Shown here one piece after another: positions 1 to 25,531 of a DNA stretch of 64,000 nucleotides. Position numbers and translations under genes: made by a program. How positions within the stretch are numbered: the stretch's first letter is position 1; each line of letters opens with the position of its first letter. The stretch comes from Lamellibrachia satsuma (Eukaryota > Annelida > Polychaeta > Sabellida > Siboglinidae), in assembly GCA_033239005.1 (NCBI GenBank), contig BSQZ01000108.1:1228501-1292500 (forward strand), written 5' to 3'. The notes under the pieces were generated by a model. It was given only the letters and a program-made list of their open reading frames with translations, made no database searches and was not told where the DNA came from.

Positions 1-130
1 TGTTATAGTACAAAACTAAAATGTACATTTATTTGACATTTTCTATATTGAGTAGATCGGTTAAACAGTTTAAATAGTAACTGTATTTAAACAGTAATGA
101 TCTTGTTGACTAGATGGAGTTAATAAAATA

Positions 131-222
131 TATATAATCATGTAACATCACAGTCTGATATCGACAATTTTCTATATATATAATCATATAACATCACAGT
201 CTGACATCGACAATTTTCTAAG
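131..222. repeat. 46-bp tandem duplication
   Basis: Two near-identical 46-bp units lie side by side; each contains the core aacatcacagtctgayatcg followed by an AT-rich spacer. Only a few substitutions separate them, so the duplication is fairly recent. No gene lies within 1-780; the rest of that stretch is AT-rich sequence in which I see nothing else. Confidence 0.8.
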
Positions 223-799
223 TCAAACACACACAAAACATGGGGCAGGCTAGCAACCATTTTTGTGTATTTATAAAAAATGAGCCCAAATTATATTCGG
301 AATTGCAAATTATGAAATTATAATAAGTTTGTGATAACAAACTAAAATTTTCATCCAAAATTACCTGTAATATCCACAATTAAGCTAACAACAACGACAA
401 AAACATAAATATATCAATATTTTATAACCATGTTTGTGACCATGACTTCCATTTATTTCGGGGCTGACCACATTATAAAAATGTTTTGGTGGTCATGTTA
501 ACGTTTTGTTTGATAAGAAAACATAACCATCAACAATTCTTATTTTTTAATAATGGTAAATAAGATGTGATAAATATGGTAAATAAGACAGCATGTTTGT
601 ACCCCATCCAGAACAACTCTTTGTTGCTTAATATGCAGCAAAAAATTGTGTGTAACCGTGATGATTCTGCATTCATGTTCATTGTCGTTCGAGTGAGAGC
701 CGCATTCTTGAGGCATTGCATAGTATGCAAGCAGCGAACAGTGCAGCTGGATAAAAGTGATGCTTACATATGATAATAATAAAGTAGATATACATGGCC

Positions 800-1310
800 C
801 AATCAATCAAGGTGCTTTACATACATTTAGTTCATCACTGATAAATTGTATTCTTTTTGATGATGACACCAATATTTTTTCCACTCAGGAAATTACCCGG
901 TTGAACTCAGCAGACATAGACAAACAACTGGGTTAATTGGGTATGTGGTTTGTCGTTAATAAATTTTCGCTTAATGTGTTGGAAATTAATTTCATGCTAT
1001 TTAGTAACCATAAAAAGCCAGTACTTAAGTAAAAATCAATGATATTGAAATGGTATATGCAAGTAAATTTCTAGGTGTTTTTATTTGATGCTGTTGAAAA
1101 GTTTTGCAATCATGCATACTAGTGCAAAAATATTTACTAGACAGAAATGCTCGCTTAAAACTATACTATTCACAGTACCTGCCTTGAGTTTCATGTTGTT
1201 GTTGAGTGTGGGGAAATATCTACAAAATAAATACTGACTGCATTTATTTGTTACAAAAGCAGTTTGCAAGGATTGTCACTAATGTACATACAAATGGATT
1301 ATCTTGTGAA
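800..1310 (+). mobile_element. Decayed non-LTR retrotransposon reverse transcriptase fragment
   Basis: Conceptual translation with frameshifts gives the late part of a LINE reverse transcriptase. I can see CILFDDDTNIF (the FADD-box region, Asp-Asp kept), then NKFSLNVLEINFMLFSNHKK, then IEMVYASKFLGVFI, and finally YKINTDCIYLLQKQFARIVT. This order is the normal one for RT palm/thumb followed by the C-terminal segment of CR1, RTE-X or Jockey-like LINEs. Stops and at least two frameshifts show that it is dead. Clade assignment is not possible from this piece. Confidence 0.75.
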
Positions 1311-1498
1311 TTGCATATATTAATTAATTATTAATAATATTATTATATTATCTGATTTTGTAAAACTAAAAACTCCCATTATGATGTGTGAAGTAAATAA
1401 AAAGTTCTTACCAAATAAGTTGCTGCTATTATTCAACAGTTTATGACACAACACGTGAATCACGACAAAGTAAAAACTTAAGACAGATATTTGTAAGA

Positions 1499-1690
1499 AT
1501 GACTCTAAAAGCCCAATCTACTCTAAAAGCTCAATCTACATGTATATCTGCACAAATGACTCTAAACGCCCAATGTACATGTATATCTGCACCACTGACT
1601 AAAAGCCCAATGTACATGTATATCTGCACCAATGACTCTAAAAGCCCAATGTACATGTATATCTGCACAAATGACTGTAAAAGTGCAAGG
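1499..1690. repeat. 39-bp minisatellite (about 4-5 copies)
   Basis: The unit runs aatgactctaaaagcccaat followed by gtacatgtatatctgcacc. The first copies are partly deleted, the later ones nearly identical. Open frames across it arise only because the unit length is divisible by three. Confidence 0.85.
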
Positions 1691-1911
1691 TATACAATTA
1701 TGAAAGAAACAAATTTGGACATGTGCAATTAAAAACGGTCCCATGATGGTGTGACAACTACTATGTTATGTAATGTAATATTCTACATTCTTAGGGGTTT
1801 GATTCAGCATACTAACATACAAAACTACTATCACATTGGGAAACAAAATGAGATAACAATGAGAGCATAATTATCAGGAAGCATGTAACTTGTTATGTTC
1901 ATTATGTAACA

Positions 1912-1953
1912 AGGGCGGGCAGGCGGGCGGGTGGGCGGGCGGGCGGGCGGCGA
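1912..1953. repeat. GCGG-rich simple repeat
   Basis: About 40 bp of (gcgg)n with a few interruptions, standing out sharply from the AT-rich surroundings. The G-rich strand has several closely spaced GGG runs and might form a G-quadruplex (inference). Confidence 0.7.
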
Positions 1954-2194
1954 GAAAGGTGCGTTTTTATATTATAACGCAGTATACAGTAGTTGGGACT
2001 GCTTAAAGCGCTGTATACTCCACACGTTGGAAGAAGTGTTAATTAAAATTCCATCTCGACTTCTCTGGGAAGAATTCAGCCATGCTGTAATTACTTCATG
2101 AAGACTATTCCTACACATATCCACCACTGCCTATAGCCAGGTACTAATTAACACACCTGAGTGAGCTATGGGAACGTGGGGTGAAACAATTTGC

Positions 2195-2290
2195 CAAAGC
2201 TTTGAAATGGCAGCAAGAGGATTCGAACCCGGGTTCTTTCAGACTGAGAGCACAACGTTCTAACTGCAACGCTACCACGCCCCACGCGAA
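2195..2290 (-). mobile_element. tRNA-derived SINE head
   Basis: On the minus strand the sequence reads like a tRNA: a 5' portion with gcgtggtagcgttgcagtta, then an anticodon-arm region, then a perfect B box ggttcgaatcc. The acceptor stem does not close and there is extra sequence, so this is a SINE head and not a tRNA gene. The 3' end of the element cannot be defined. Confidence 0.6.
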
Positions 2291-2664
2291 GGGATGGAGG
2301 GAGACATGGGGTAGAGGGCAAAGAGGAAGCACACGTGTATCCTGGTACGAAACCAATACTGGTTTTGCATCGCACACGATGAAGTGTTCTGGAGCGCTGA
2401 ATGCTATATCAAAGACGATTAATAGTTTGTTATACTGCTTACATCGTGTAACGTGTGTCCTGAAATGAAACCAGTAATGGTATTGCATCAACAAGACATC
2501 GACATCTCCCCTAGTCGGGGTCTTGCATCATTGTTTCACGCATGCTTCGCAAGAATGTATCACGCTCATCCTCTTCTTCGAGGCTGCCCCACGTGAGCCG
2601 AATGGAGGCGGAATCTGGTAGGAGCAGTTGCTATCGACGTCGGGGAATGGAAGTAGGTTGCATG

Positions 2665-3296
2665 TCATCGAATAAGACAAAGATTTGCTTGGGCAGCGGC
2701 TTGCCGCTGTCGAGCGCAGTTGCCAGGTAGTTCGCTGTCATCGATGAACTCTAGGGTCAAACACATGACTACCTTGTCGCTATTGTCGAAGTTGTGCATT
2801 TTTAAGGGGCTGCAGTAGAGACGCAAGCCCCACTGGTCCTCTTCGCATGTCATCAGTTGCTTGCAAACAAAGTGCAAGATTATCGCGACGCCACCCGGCT
2901 CAGGTAGGAAAACTGTATGATAATGGTGGATTACACATAAATGACAAATTGTTGGACTCTCGATAAGCCAATGGCTTCCTAATCCACTAGCCATTTGGAA
3001 CGTATTGCTTTGGAAGGCAATCTTCAAACACATTTGCATTTAGTCAATAAAAGCACTTTTACCCAACTTCAGACTGAAATAAAATGGCAGAGTTTGTTCT
3101 TACCCTCATCACTGGCAATCATTGCTGTGTTGTGCTCGGCCAGTAAGGCGATGTTCTTGGTCATGATGGCATCGACTGTTTGCTGTAGCGCTTTCACATT
3201 CATACACAGGTTGTTGTTCTCTGTGTGTAACACTGGGATCTGGTGGAACATATTATTGAACCTCTCCACACCATCCGCGTCCACCATATGCTTTCC
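2665..3296 (-). CDS. Unidentified protein, last two coding exons (3104-3296 and 2665-2912)
   Basis: Two minus-strand open segments are joined by a 191-bp GT-AG intron (donor at 3103, acceptor beside 2913) with matching phase: 64 codons plus one base, then two bases plus 82 codons ending in TGA at 2665-2667. The upper exon has an acceptor at 3296/3297, so more exons should lie upstream, but I could not place one. The first exon resembles a short coiled coil (VERFNNMFHQIPVLHTENNN and on); the second encodes a compact, hydrophobic/charged segment (LPEPGGVAIILHFVCKQLMT and on) ending in a polar tail. I do not recognise the family. It could be the C-terminus of a host gene or a transposon-encoded protein. 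The consistent splice phase is the main support. Confidence 0.45.
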
Positions 3297-3429
3297 CTAT
3301 CAACACAACATCAACACTATCTACTCGCTCACCTCTAGCACAACATTCTTTCATTCATTTGCATCCTCTTGTCAGGCAGTTAGCAGAATTGACTGAACTG
3401 CATCATGGACGCTTCTGCAGTTGATCGTT

Positions 3430-3866
3430 AGTCCACAGCATTTACCCGTGAGAGATGGAGTCCACAGCATTAACTCACCACACATGGAGTCCACAGCATT
3501 TACTTATGAGAGATGGAGTCCATAGCATTTACCCGTGAGAGATGGAGTCCACAGCATAACTCACCACACATGGAGTCCACAGCATTTACACATGAGAGAT
3601 GAAATTGTTGCTCTCCTCCTTTTCCCTGTAGTCCGGGGTGCGGCTGGCACAGATACAAATAGTCGTCGATTTTTGTTTCCCATTCTTCTTCAGCATTTAC
3701 TCATGAGAGGTGGAGTCCACAGCATTTACTCTCAAGAGATGGGGTTCACAGGTTTTACTCACGAGAGATGGAGTACACAGCATTTACCCATGAGAGAAGG
3801 ACTTCACAACATGTTCACATCAGAGATTGAGTCCACAGCATCGACTCACGAGATGGAATCCACAGC
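3430..3866. repeat. 29-bp minisatellite, later disrupted by GA microsatellite
   Basis: Degenerate copies of a 29-bp unit (gtccacagcatttactcatg agagatgga) recur through this stretch. A further partial copy appears at about 4178-4202, on the other side of the GA tract, so the GA tract sits inside the array. Confidence 0.85.
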
Positions 3867-3868
3867 AT

Positions 3869-3904
3869 TTGAGAGAGAGAGAGAGAGAGAGGGAGAGAGG
3901 GAGG

Positions 3905-3963
<59 letters not shown>

Positions 3964-4112
3964 GGGGAGAGGGGGAGAGGGAGAGGGAGAGAGGGAGAGG
4001 GAGGCAGGGAGGCAGGGAGGCAGGGAGGGAGGGAGGGAGGGCGGGAGGGAGGGAGGGAGGGAGGGAGGGAGGGAGGGAGGGAGGGAGGGAGAGAGAGAGA
4101 GAGGGAGGGAGG

Positions 4113-4175
<63 letters not shown>
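3869..4175. repeat. GA/GGGA purine tract, about 305 bp
   Basis: Almost pure purine on the plus strand: blocks of (ga)n alternate with (ggga)n and gcaggga variants. Long mirror-symmetric purine tracts can form triplex DNA, and the repeated ggga blocks could form G-quadruplexes (established chemistry; behaviour here is inference). Open frames here on both strands are composition artefacts. Confidence 0.9.
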
Positions 4176-4730
4176 GGAGAGTCCACAACATTTACTCATG
4201 AGACAAACCCCAGTCCCCTTTACTGGCAGTCCTACGATGTTCTTCCACACAGCCATCATGTCCCACAATCATAATTCCACATGAACGATATTCGCATTTG
4301 TTCTTGCATTGAAATACATATTTAATTAAATGGAATCAGATTTTTTTAATGTAAACACAAACTAGATTAAAGTAATTACTAAGAGTAAATGGTTTCTACT
4401 ATAAGTGAAGGTGGCTGAATAAATAAGTGGTGATCTCAAATTGATCTGAGACATTACACAAAACAAACATCATTTACCCTCTAACCCCCTCAGCCTCCTC
4501 AGATCCCCCCAGATTAATACATGAAACTTTGAATAACATTGACTTGTGGATACCCATAAAAATGTCCTTGCCCATATAGACTTTGCAATTGATTTGTGGT
4601 CAACTGTCACTGTCATCTGGATTCTCAGGTGGATTAGATGCCTTTGCATTCAGATAACGGTTTTGTCACTTTCATTAGTAATTTTACTTGGATTTACCTG
4701 GGATTTTACAACGGAGGAGACAACACATGA

Positions 4731-4731
<1 letters not shown>

Positions 4732-4790
<59 letters not shown>

Positions 4791-4857
4791 AAAGAGTGAG
4801 GAGAAATGTCCACCTGCTGGTGGAATTAAGTTGGTGGTAGTAGTAGTAGTAGTATGA

Positions 4858-4889
<32 letters not shown>

Positions 4890-4897
4890 GCAGTAGC

Positions 4898-4941
<44 letters not shown>

Positions 4942-5062
4942 CAGTAGCAGTAGTAGTAGTAGTAGTAGTAGTAGTAGAAGTAGTAGTAGTTGTAGTAGTA
5001 GTAGTAGTAGTAGTAGTAGAAAGAGTGAGGAGAAATGTCCACCTGCTGGTGGAATTAAGTTG
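4732..5062. repeat. AGT trinucleotide array with duplicated 43-bp spacer
   Basis: Several (agt)n runs are separated by unique sequence. A 43-bp non-repetitive block beginning aaagagtgaggagaaatgtc occurs twice without change (4791-4833 and 5020-5062), each time directly after an AGT run. The array therefore grew partly by duplication of a composite AGT-plus-spacer unit. Confidence 0.85.
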
Positions 5063-5451
5063 AAGGTTGGCGGCTTCAAGGGCGGCCACTGTTACCACAA
5101 ACCATCAAATGCTGCAATCCAACAGGAACCCAGTGGGGTTAGCAGTGGGGTTTGGTTGCCAAGGCTAGATTAGGATGACTTTGACAGAGTGGTGCAAACC
5201 ACTCCTTCAGGATTGCTGGCAGTTTCCGACCGAGAGGGCCGGTCAGGCATGAGCAAAATTCTACCGTCACGACGTGATAAATGCCCTGACCTAACAGACA
5301 ACTATCTTCAAGCATAAACACAGACAGAGACTTGTTCATTTTCTGAAATGCATCTACTTAATGTGGAAAAAAATGCAGCAATGTGGAATGATTGCTTTAA
5401 ACAGCACGCTAGCAGAGAGGACACTTTAAAGTACATTAGAAAAAATTAGGT

Positions 5452-5886
5452 TTGTGTTGGCAACAGTCATTGTCCTGTTCAGCCTGTCACTACAAGTCAC
5501 ATATGTACAAGCTGTATTCCGAAGCAGACTTGGGCAGTAGTGGTCAGAAACCGTGTGCTCCAAATGTAGCCATCCATGTAGGACTACAAGATTCAACTAT
5601 GGAAAACACAAAGTTGCGACACGTTCAGGCCACAACAAACACGCCTCCCCCAAGTCGAAGTGGGATGCAAAAGACATCCAACCAGGTGGCCACAATTACT
5701 TTTCAGTCCACGACTGACGACCTACAGCAGAAGAAGGAAAAAACCAGAGGAGTAAATGTTCTGCGTGGTCTTCCAGCAAGCACACCAATCAATATCAGCA
5801 TTGATGTGGGGGTACAACTCAAGATCCCTGTAAAACAGCTACGGTTGTCGACAGAGCGCAAGTCAAGCAGTGGGAACCGCGATTGA
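5452..5886 (+). pseudogene. Mutator-like transposase N-terminal fragment
   Basis: An open segment of 144 codons contains a pattern I know from large DDE transposases of the Mutator-like type in invertebrate genomes: a Cys-containing start with KLYSEADLGSSGQKPCAPNV, then NTPPPSRSGMQKTSN, then LRGLPASTPINISIDVGVQ, which aligns with the strand carrying the first catalytic Asp. The frame ends with a stop before the rest of the catalytic core, and no continuation follows, so it is a truncated relic. It belongs to a different branch from the relic at 46.2-48.4 kb. Family recognition is from memory of the motif and is moderately certain. Confidence 0.5.
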
Positions 5887-6039
5887 ATGGCAGACTAGGC
5901 CGTGAAAGCATAACATGTGACGGCAACAGACGGTAATGTGAAAGCATCTCATGGGTTACAGAATGTCATGCCAATAGTCGTGACAGAATGGCAGGCTGAC
6001 ACAATACATCTCGAATTTAAATCATATGGACTACCCAAA

Positions 6040-6355
6040 AAGGTTGAGAGCTTGAAACATCACTACTCTTGAGACTAGGCAGCTAAGAGCTGACCTACTA
6101 GAGGTCTTCAAAATATTCAACAAGTTAGAAAGTATACTTCCTGTTGACGTCTTTGTCACAGAGAATGCATGGTCTGCTACAGAGGGTACCCATTCAAAAT
6201 AACCAAAGTGCACTCAATATTGGATATACGGAAGTACTTGTTCATCCTAAGGATTGTAAACAACTTGAATAGACTTCTGGAGGCAGTGGTTATGTCTAAG
6301 AACATTAATCAATTCAGGGGGCGTATTGACAGATACCTACTTGAAGCATAGGGCA
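6040..6355 (+). mobile_element. CR1/L2-like LINE C-terminal fragment
   Basis: Translation with frameshifts gives the very C-terminus of a CR1/L2-type LINE protein: RADLLEVFKIFNKLESILPV, then the region matching 'R(S)xLDIRKYxFxxRVVNxWN', then VVMSKNINQFRGRIDRYL before the stop. An in-frame stop and frame changes show decay. The 5890-6040 stretch and 6360-6540 carry no recognisable coding sequence. Confidence 0.65.
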
Positions 6356-6544
6356 GAGGATTATACAAGCCAACGCTTGACCTCCCTTCCTCGTCATCAC
6401 GTCAACTGCATCAACTACCCTGTATGTAGGAGAGGAAGAGGAGGGTCAAGGTAAGAAAAGGTAAATAATGCAAACAAGTCTGACTTTGGAGAGTGGCTTA
6501 TTAACCTATGGCTGGATTTAGAGTTACTTATTTAATAGAAGTCA

Positions 6545-6960
6545 ATGCTTATAACAATAACACTAGCTCCAGTAAACAAACTACCACTTAATTGTGGAGT
6601 GCCTCAGGGCTCCATATTGGGACCACTGCTATTTTTATTACATATCGATAATATCTCTAATGTCTCAGATATACTATTTGCTGAAGTCACTAATGTATTT
6701 ATATTGGTGAACATTTGGATGAAATAACGGACAAAATGAATACTGAACTAAAAAAACTTGTGGCTTGGTTAAATGCTAACAAATTATCTTTGAACATTGA
6801 TAAGACTTACTGCATTATATTTAGAACTTCCAACTTACTAACTTACAAAGCTATCAGAATAAGGTGGAAAGACATATTGAATAATTGTTTTTTTTTCAGA
6901 AAATGTAATTTAAAGTGGGTTGTCTCCCTTAACACCGTGGCCTCGTTGCCATGGTGATAT
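6545..6960 (+). mobile_element. LINE reverse transcriptase fragment
   Basis: The first part encodes LPLNCGVPQGSILGPLLFLL, the invariant RT motif 4 region, followed by a damaged catalytic box (FAEVTNVF in place of FADDTNVF, so both catalytic Asp are lost). A second frame continues with LKKLVAWLNANKLSLNIDKT, the thumb region. It is a dead LINE fragment. It lies just downstream of a LINE C-terminus in the same orientation, so the two are separate insertions or rearranged parts. Confidence 0.8.
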
Positions 6961-7237
6961 TGACATACGATTACTCTGTTACAGTCCTCTCCAGTGCAGA
7001 ATTCATTTGAATCTGCTACTCATTGCTTTCATTTGTAATTGACTATGTTCTTCGGTAGCTACTAGCTAACATCAAGATCATACTGAATGGTGGTGTGATA
7101 GTTTAATAACGCGTTGCATCACATGGGAAGCATGAGGGCGATACATACATTATTATAGTTTTGTTCACCAACACTGACTCAGTGACTGTCAACAGTCCCG
7201 ATCAATCGGACGTGGACCTAATGCGCTGATGTCAAAC

Positions 7238-7247
7238 TGCGCATGCG
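7238..7247. promoter_or_regulatory. NRF1-type site upstream of the CDS gene
   Basis: The sequence tgcgcatgcg matches the core of the NRF1 palindrome and lies about 95 bp upstream of the start codon at 7340, in a small GC-rich island within AT-rich DNA. NRF1 sites are common in TATA-less animal housekeeping promoters; function here is inference. Confidence 0.4.
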
Positions 7248-7339
7248 AGAAACGCAGGAAGCCATTTCGGGATGGGATGAAATTATTCCGATTTGCAATC
7301 ACCAGTACGCTGTAAATACAGCGCAGTCTTAGCGTAACT

Positions 7340-15664
<8,325 letters not shown>

Positions 15665-18600
15665 GCTTCGTGAATCCAGCCTCAAGTTCTTGCTGTACTG
15701 TATGGTATTGGGTGAATCCAGTCTCAAGTTGCATAGTATGTGATGAAACCAACTTCCAGTATATGTGGTAGTGATACTGCAGAGAATTTGGTGAAGTCAG
15801 CTCTGCTGTTCTGTGTATGCTTTGGTGAAGCCATTCACAGTTTATTTTGGTAGTGCACATTCAGTGGCAAGTACCAATGACCAGTCAGCATAGATATGTT
15901 AATACTGCAAGATAATCACAGTGGATATTAATTTTATTGGTAGTGTTGCAACTGGACTCGGACAACCACCGTGGATATTAATTTTATTATTGTCTATAGC
16001 ATGATAGTTCTCTCTGTTCTGAAACTTTGTGAGCATTTAGGTAATTTAGGCAAACTGCAAGCTGTCATAGTGAATGATGTATGGATTCTATCTACTCTAG
16101 TTGTGTGACTGCACTGTCTGATGTGGTGAGATTGCTTTGTCTGTTCAAACTAACAGTTATAGTATTAGTAGGTAAGGTAATGGAATGTATTATATCTGGG
16201 ATAGTAATCTTCATAGTGTGAGAAAGTTGGAAGTTTGTGTCGATTATTGCCCCTCACAAACCTGGGGACCACCCTTCATCACACTGTGGTTTACGTGTTA
16301 GCCTCAGTATTTTTGAAGTTGTCTCAATGTTGTGTTCATGTTAAATGTATCTGTTTACTGAGTTAGTCTGATAGGCTGGATGTAGTGGACAGTCATATAT
16401 TATGGTCAGTCTTCATCTACAGCTCTTGTTTATTGTTTAGTTGTGGAAACGCAAGCTTAGTACCAAGGAGATGGTTGTTTACAACTGTTGTTTGTTTACT
16501 GGGAGTAACAGTACTAGGTGCTTGTCTTGTTTCATTCATTGGCCATCTTGGTGGCACTCAAAAAAATATGTCATTTTAAAATGGCTCACTGTTATATAGC
16601 CAAGTTATGTGCGTTTTCAAGCTATTACTGTTCGACTTATTGCTGCATTTTATTGTACTATATAAGTAACAATTTAAGGATCTTATGTAGTTGTATCAGT
16701 AGTTTTTCAGTCAGCACCAATTACTTCTATTCAGTAGACTATTCCTGATAGAGGCAGACAACTGATCAGTTTTTATACGAACCACTTTGGGCTGTTGCTG
16801 TCTCCAATTTCTTCATGTTCTTTGGCAGATCAACTTCCCTTCTCTTGGTTCCTCCAAACCCGTCTCTTCTCTCAACCCATCAAACATATTTTTAATCCTT
16901 TTTCTACCTTGTAGCCGTTTTTATCCGCTACTTCATTCAGTAATCTCTCTAGCTCTCTCTTAGCACTATTTCTCCTGTGTTATCACTGAGTAAGCATCTG
17001 TCTCTGTAAACTTACCAACTAGTAATAGTGTAATGTTCCTTGTTTGCGTTGTTACTGTTGCCTGTTTCAGGCTTGTTTATTACCAAGGTAGTGTGACTCG
17101 TTTATTACCAGCCTCAATTACCAAGGTAGTGCATTACTGAATGCCAGATAAATAAAGGTACAGCAAGGTTCCTTTAAAGGTGACACATGGAATTTCCATA
17201 GCCTAATTTGACCATCTTGGTTGTGTACAGGTATTTACCAATTGGAACAGCACCAAAAAACTTTCCAGATTACGGTGCCATGTTGAGATGTCAGTTACAC
17301 CAGTGCTTTGTTGCACAACTACCTACAAGTTTTATATACTAGTACCTGTGTCATTTTCCTGACTTGGTTGTTTTGTGTGGTTTTAACAGGTTGCCCATAT
17401 GGTATGACCATGTATGCAGTGCTCAGCGGGCTGCACAAGGCAGACTCACCGCTATGTTATAGGTATGCATGTTATGTTATACGACTGATGTATCGTATGA
17501 CTTGGCAAACCAAGTTGTAGAACATGAACAGTTTATGCGTTTTATGTCCGTAGACAATTTGCCATCTATTTTACATTATTTATTAGAATTATAATTATTT
17601 TGCAGCTGCTGTGACCTGTGACGGATAATCATTCCATTTTTATACTTGAATGAGTTTTATCTAATTTCAGATAGATTACTTATTTATTGCTTTCTGCTCT
17701 AGTTAACATTGTAACAATGTTTCTCTTTACATGTGTATTAACTAATTAATTAACATAATTGTAGTACACAATAATTAGCCAAAGATTACTTGATGTTAAG
17801 CATCAATTGAACTTGAAAATAAAACTACCAAGTGTTCGTGGATTTTGTTTGTATTAGTTGTATATTTGTATGTTCATATAACGGGGTTTGTTGACATATT
17901 TAGCAGTTTGCATTTTAATCAGGTCAGGGTTGTGTTCAATTTAACTATGACAGTGTAACTGATATATTTTTAGAACACCAAGCTTTACGAGGCTGTGTAT
18001 TTTTCCATCATCCTTACTGCAAGAATTCTAGTGACATGACTAGTCTTATATAAAATAATATACTCCATCTTTGGACTATTACAATTGACACCTAACATGG
18101 TACTTTTAATTTTGTTAAGTTCCATGTTTCAAGTTGTACTGTGTAATTGACTAACTGAATCCAGTACCGCTAGTAATTCGCAGACTTCACAGTTTTGACA
18201 ATAGCAGCCACAATGGTGGATTTACCACACAAAACTACTGTCATTATAGCAAATAATGTTTAATATATGACAATGTATATGAAACAAGGAAATATAACGC
18301 TACATTATGTAATGCATACTTCATAAACACGAGAAATTTCAAGGTATTACAGCAACACGAAAAACTGGCTTTAGACATACAGAGAAAGACTTCCTACTCT
18401 CCTGTTACAGGTGAATGATTAGTTCAAACGTTCACTCCCCAAGCCAAATAACCTATAGGATCGTTCAGTTACACCAATTAAGAATCATGCACTAGAGTAA
18501 TCCAACCGTTACATGGTTGGCGGTAGATTAATCAATATTGGGGAAGTCTGTAATCAGGCGGAAGATAATTTTGTTAATCGTCTACCTAAACCTACCAGCT

Positions 18601-18934
18601 GAAAGTTCTCAGAATATCACAGGATGTCCCGACATGTTGCCTACACCAGGTAGACCCTTGGTGGTCCACACCGTCTTGTGCGAGAAACATCAACGTGATG
18701 ACACACCAGTCAATAATGTTTCTGCCAAGTAATCATGATATCATCTGGAGGCCAATTTACACCAATATTCCATGCAACAATATCAAGGTTCGTTAATAAC
18801 TGACGCGTATGTCAATGGGGGGAAGATCAAGTCCACAGTTCAATGGAACCTGCCGTTTCAATCAAGCGTCCCTTGTGGAATCTATGTACAACTTATATAA
18901 AACTTGGGCTGATGTGGGAGGACGTTTAGGCAGA
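15665..18934. other. Convergent 3' flanks of the CDS gene and PCNA
   Basis: No coding sequence is supported here. The region must hold the 3' UTRs of both genes. The stop of the CDS gene is followed within 200 bp by loosely repeated gtgaatccagyctcaagtt segments. Candidate plus-strand poly(A) signals occur at about 17150 (aataaagg) and 17818 (aataaaac), but which one is used cannot be told. A pyrimidine-rich stretch lies at about 16790-16980. Confidence 0.6.
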
Positions 18935-24616
<5,682 letters not shown>

Positions 24617-24720
24617 CTAATAAAATGTTACTTTGGTATCAAACTGTTGCCGATGATGTTGGATTTTATAATGACTAAGTTACTTCCCTATTCTTGAGCA
24701 CTCCAGCAGAACAATGAAGG

Positions 24721-24790
24721 TTTCGCGGCTGGGAAGTGCGATTCGCGCCAAATTGTCAAAAATGGCGGGAGGTAACGTCATGATTGGTTC
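24721..24790. promoter_or_regulatory. PCNA upstream region with E2F-like sites
   Basis: Between PCNA and RBM22 lies ttcgcgccaaa (24742-24752), which on the PCNA strand reads TTTGGCGCGAA, a textbook E2F site. Close by are tttcgcgg (24721), aaaatggcggga (about 24759, E2F/YY1-like), taacgtca (24773, CRE-like) and attggt (24783, CCAAT on one strand). It lies 130-200 bp upstream of the PCNA ATG. Animal PCNA promoters are classic E2F targets; use of these sites here is inference. Confidence 0.5.
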
Positions 24791-24954
24791 AACTTTGACC
24801 CGCCGGCAGAGATGTCTGACGTGGGGACACACTAGTTGGCAGCACTTTTACACTGCTGCTGCACTTATGTGGTTCGCGAATGGTTCACTAGAGGCGCTCC
24901 ACACACAACGCTGAACTTTTGCAATCTTATATAACCTTCACTGTAAAAATGTGC

Positions 24955-25397
24955 ACTCATCACCTTGGATTAAATGTGTTAGTAACATTTTTCAAAGTAA
25001 AGGCATGAATTATATATGGTTAACACAGGATTATAAAATAAATGCCAAGATTGTATACAAATGTGAATGTGATCAATTTAATTTAAACAACTTTGGCACA
25101 GTAGAATATTAAATTATATTAATGATAATAATGCAATGTATAAACTATTTAAATATTCACATGGAAAAAAGGTATACCGAAACTCTAACAGAGCACTTAA
25201 AAAAGCATTATTTCAATTTCCTGTTAATAACCAAAGAAACCTTGATATCTCTAGAAATAAGAGACTTTGTAAAAGTTGTAATAAAGCTGTTATAGGGGAT
25301 GAAATTCACTTTCTATATGAATATACTAAGTTAGACGACTTGAAAATTAAATACATACGATCATCACAGGTTGACACGTATGTGAAAGCACATTGAT
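24955..25397 (+). mobile_element. LINE C-terminal fragment in the PCNA-RBM22 interval
   Basis: Translation gives WIKCVSNIFQSKGMNYIWLT and, after a stop, KRLCKSCNKAVIGDEIHFLY, the pattern at the C-terminus of many LINE proteins (a Cys pair followed by IGDExHFL). The frame ends with TGA at 25395-25397. It is truncated at the 5' side and inserted between two divergent promoters, 135 bp before the RBM22 start codon. Confidence 0.65.
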
Positions 25398-25487
25398 TAA
25401 AACACTGTTTGGCACATTTGTTTACCTAAATTCACCTAGAACCGTACGCACAGATTTTCTTCATTGTACCGTTACTGAACAAACCGA

Positions 25488-25495
25488 CTTCCGGT
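25488..25495. promoter_or_regulatory. ETS-type site before RBM22
   Basis: The octamer acttccgg, an ETS/GABP-type site, lies 37 bp before the RBM22 ATG. Such sites are frequent in housekeeping promoters close to the start of transcription; no experiment supports it here. Confidence 0.35.
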
Positions 25496-25531
25496 CAACA
25501 AAACGAGTGCGAAAAGAAATTTCGTAACGCG

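Noticed and set aside
2181..2468. 95-codon plus-strand ORF
   Set aside because: It reads through the tRNA-derived SINE antisense and shows no protein features.
3535..4284. Long open frames rich in Arg-Glu-Gly or Ser-Leu-Pro on both strands
   Set aside because: They are produced by the GA/GGGA repeat; all frames are open because the repeat has no stop codons.
4650..5098. Open frames of poly-Ser, poly-Val, poly-Leu, poly-Tyr or poly-Thr
   Set aside because: All come from the AGT trinucleotide array; no homology, no splice context.
16790..16980. Pyrimidine-rich stretch whose complement has a short charged open segment
   Set aside because: Too short and without a recognisable motif; could be a LINE scrap, but I cannot support it.
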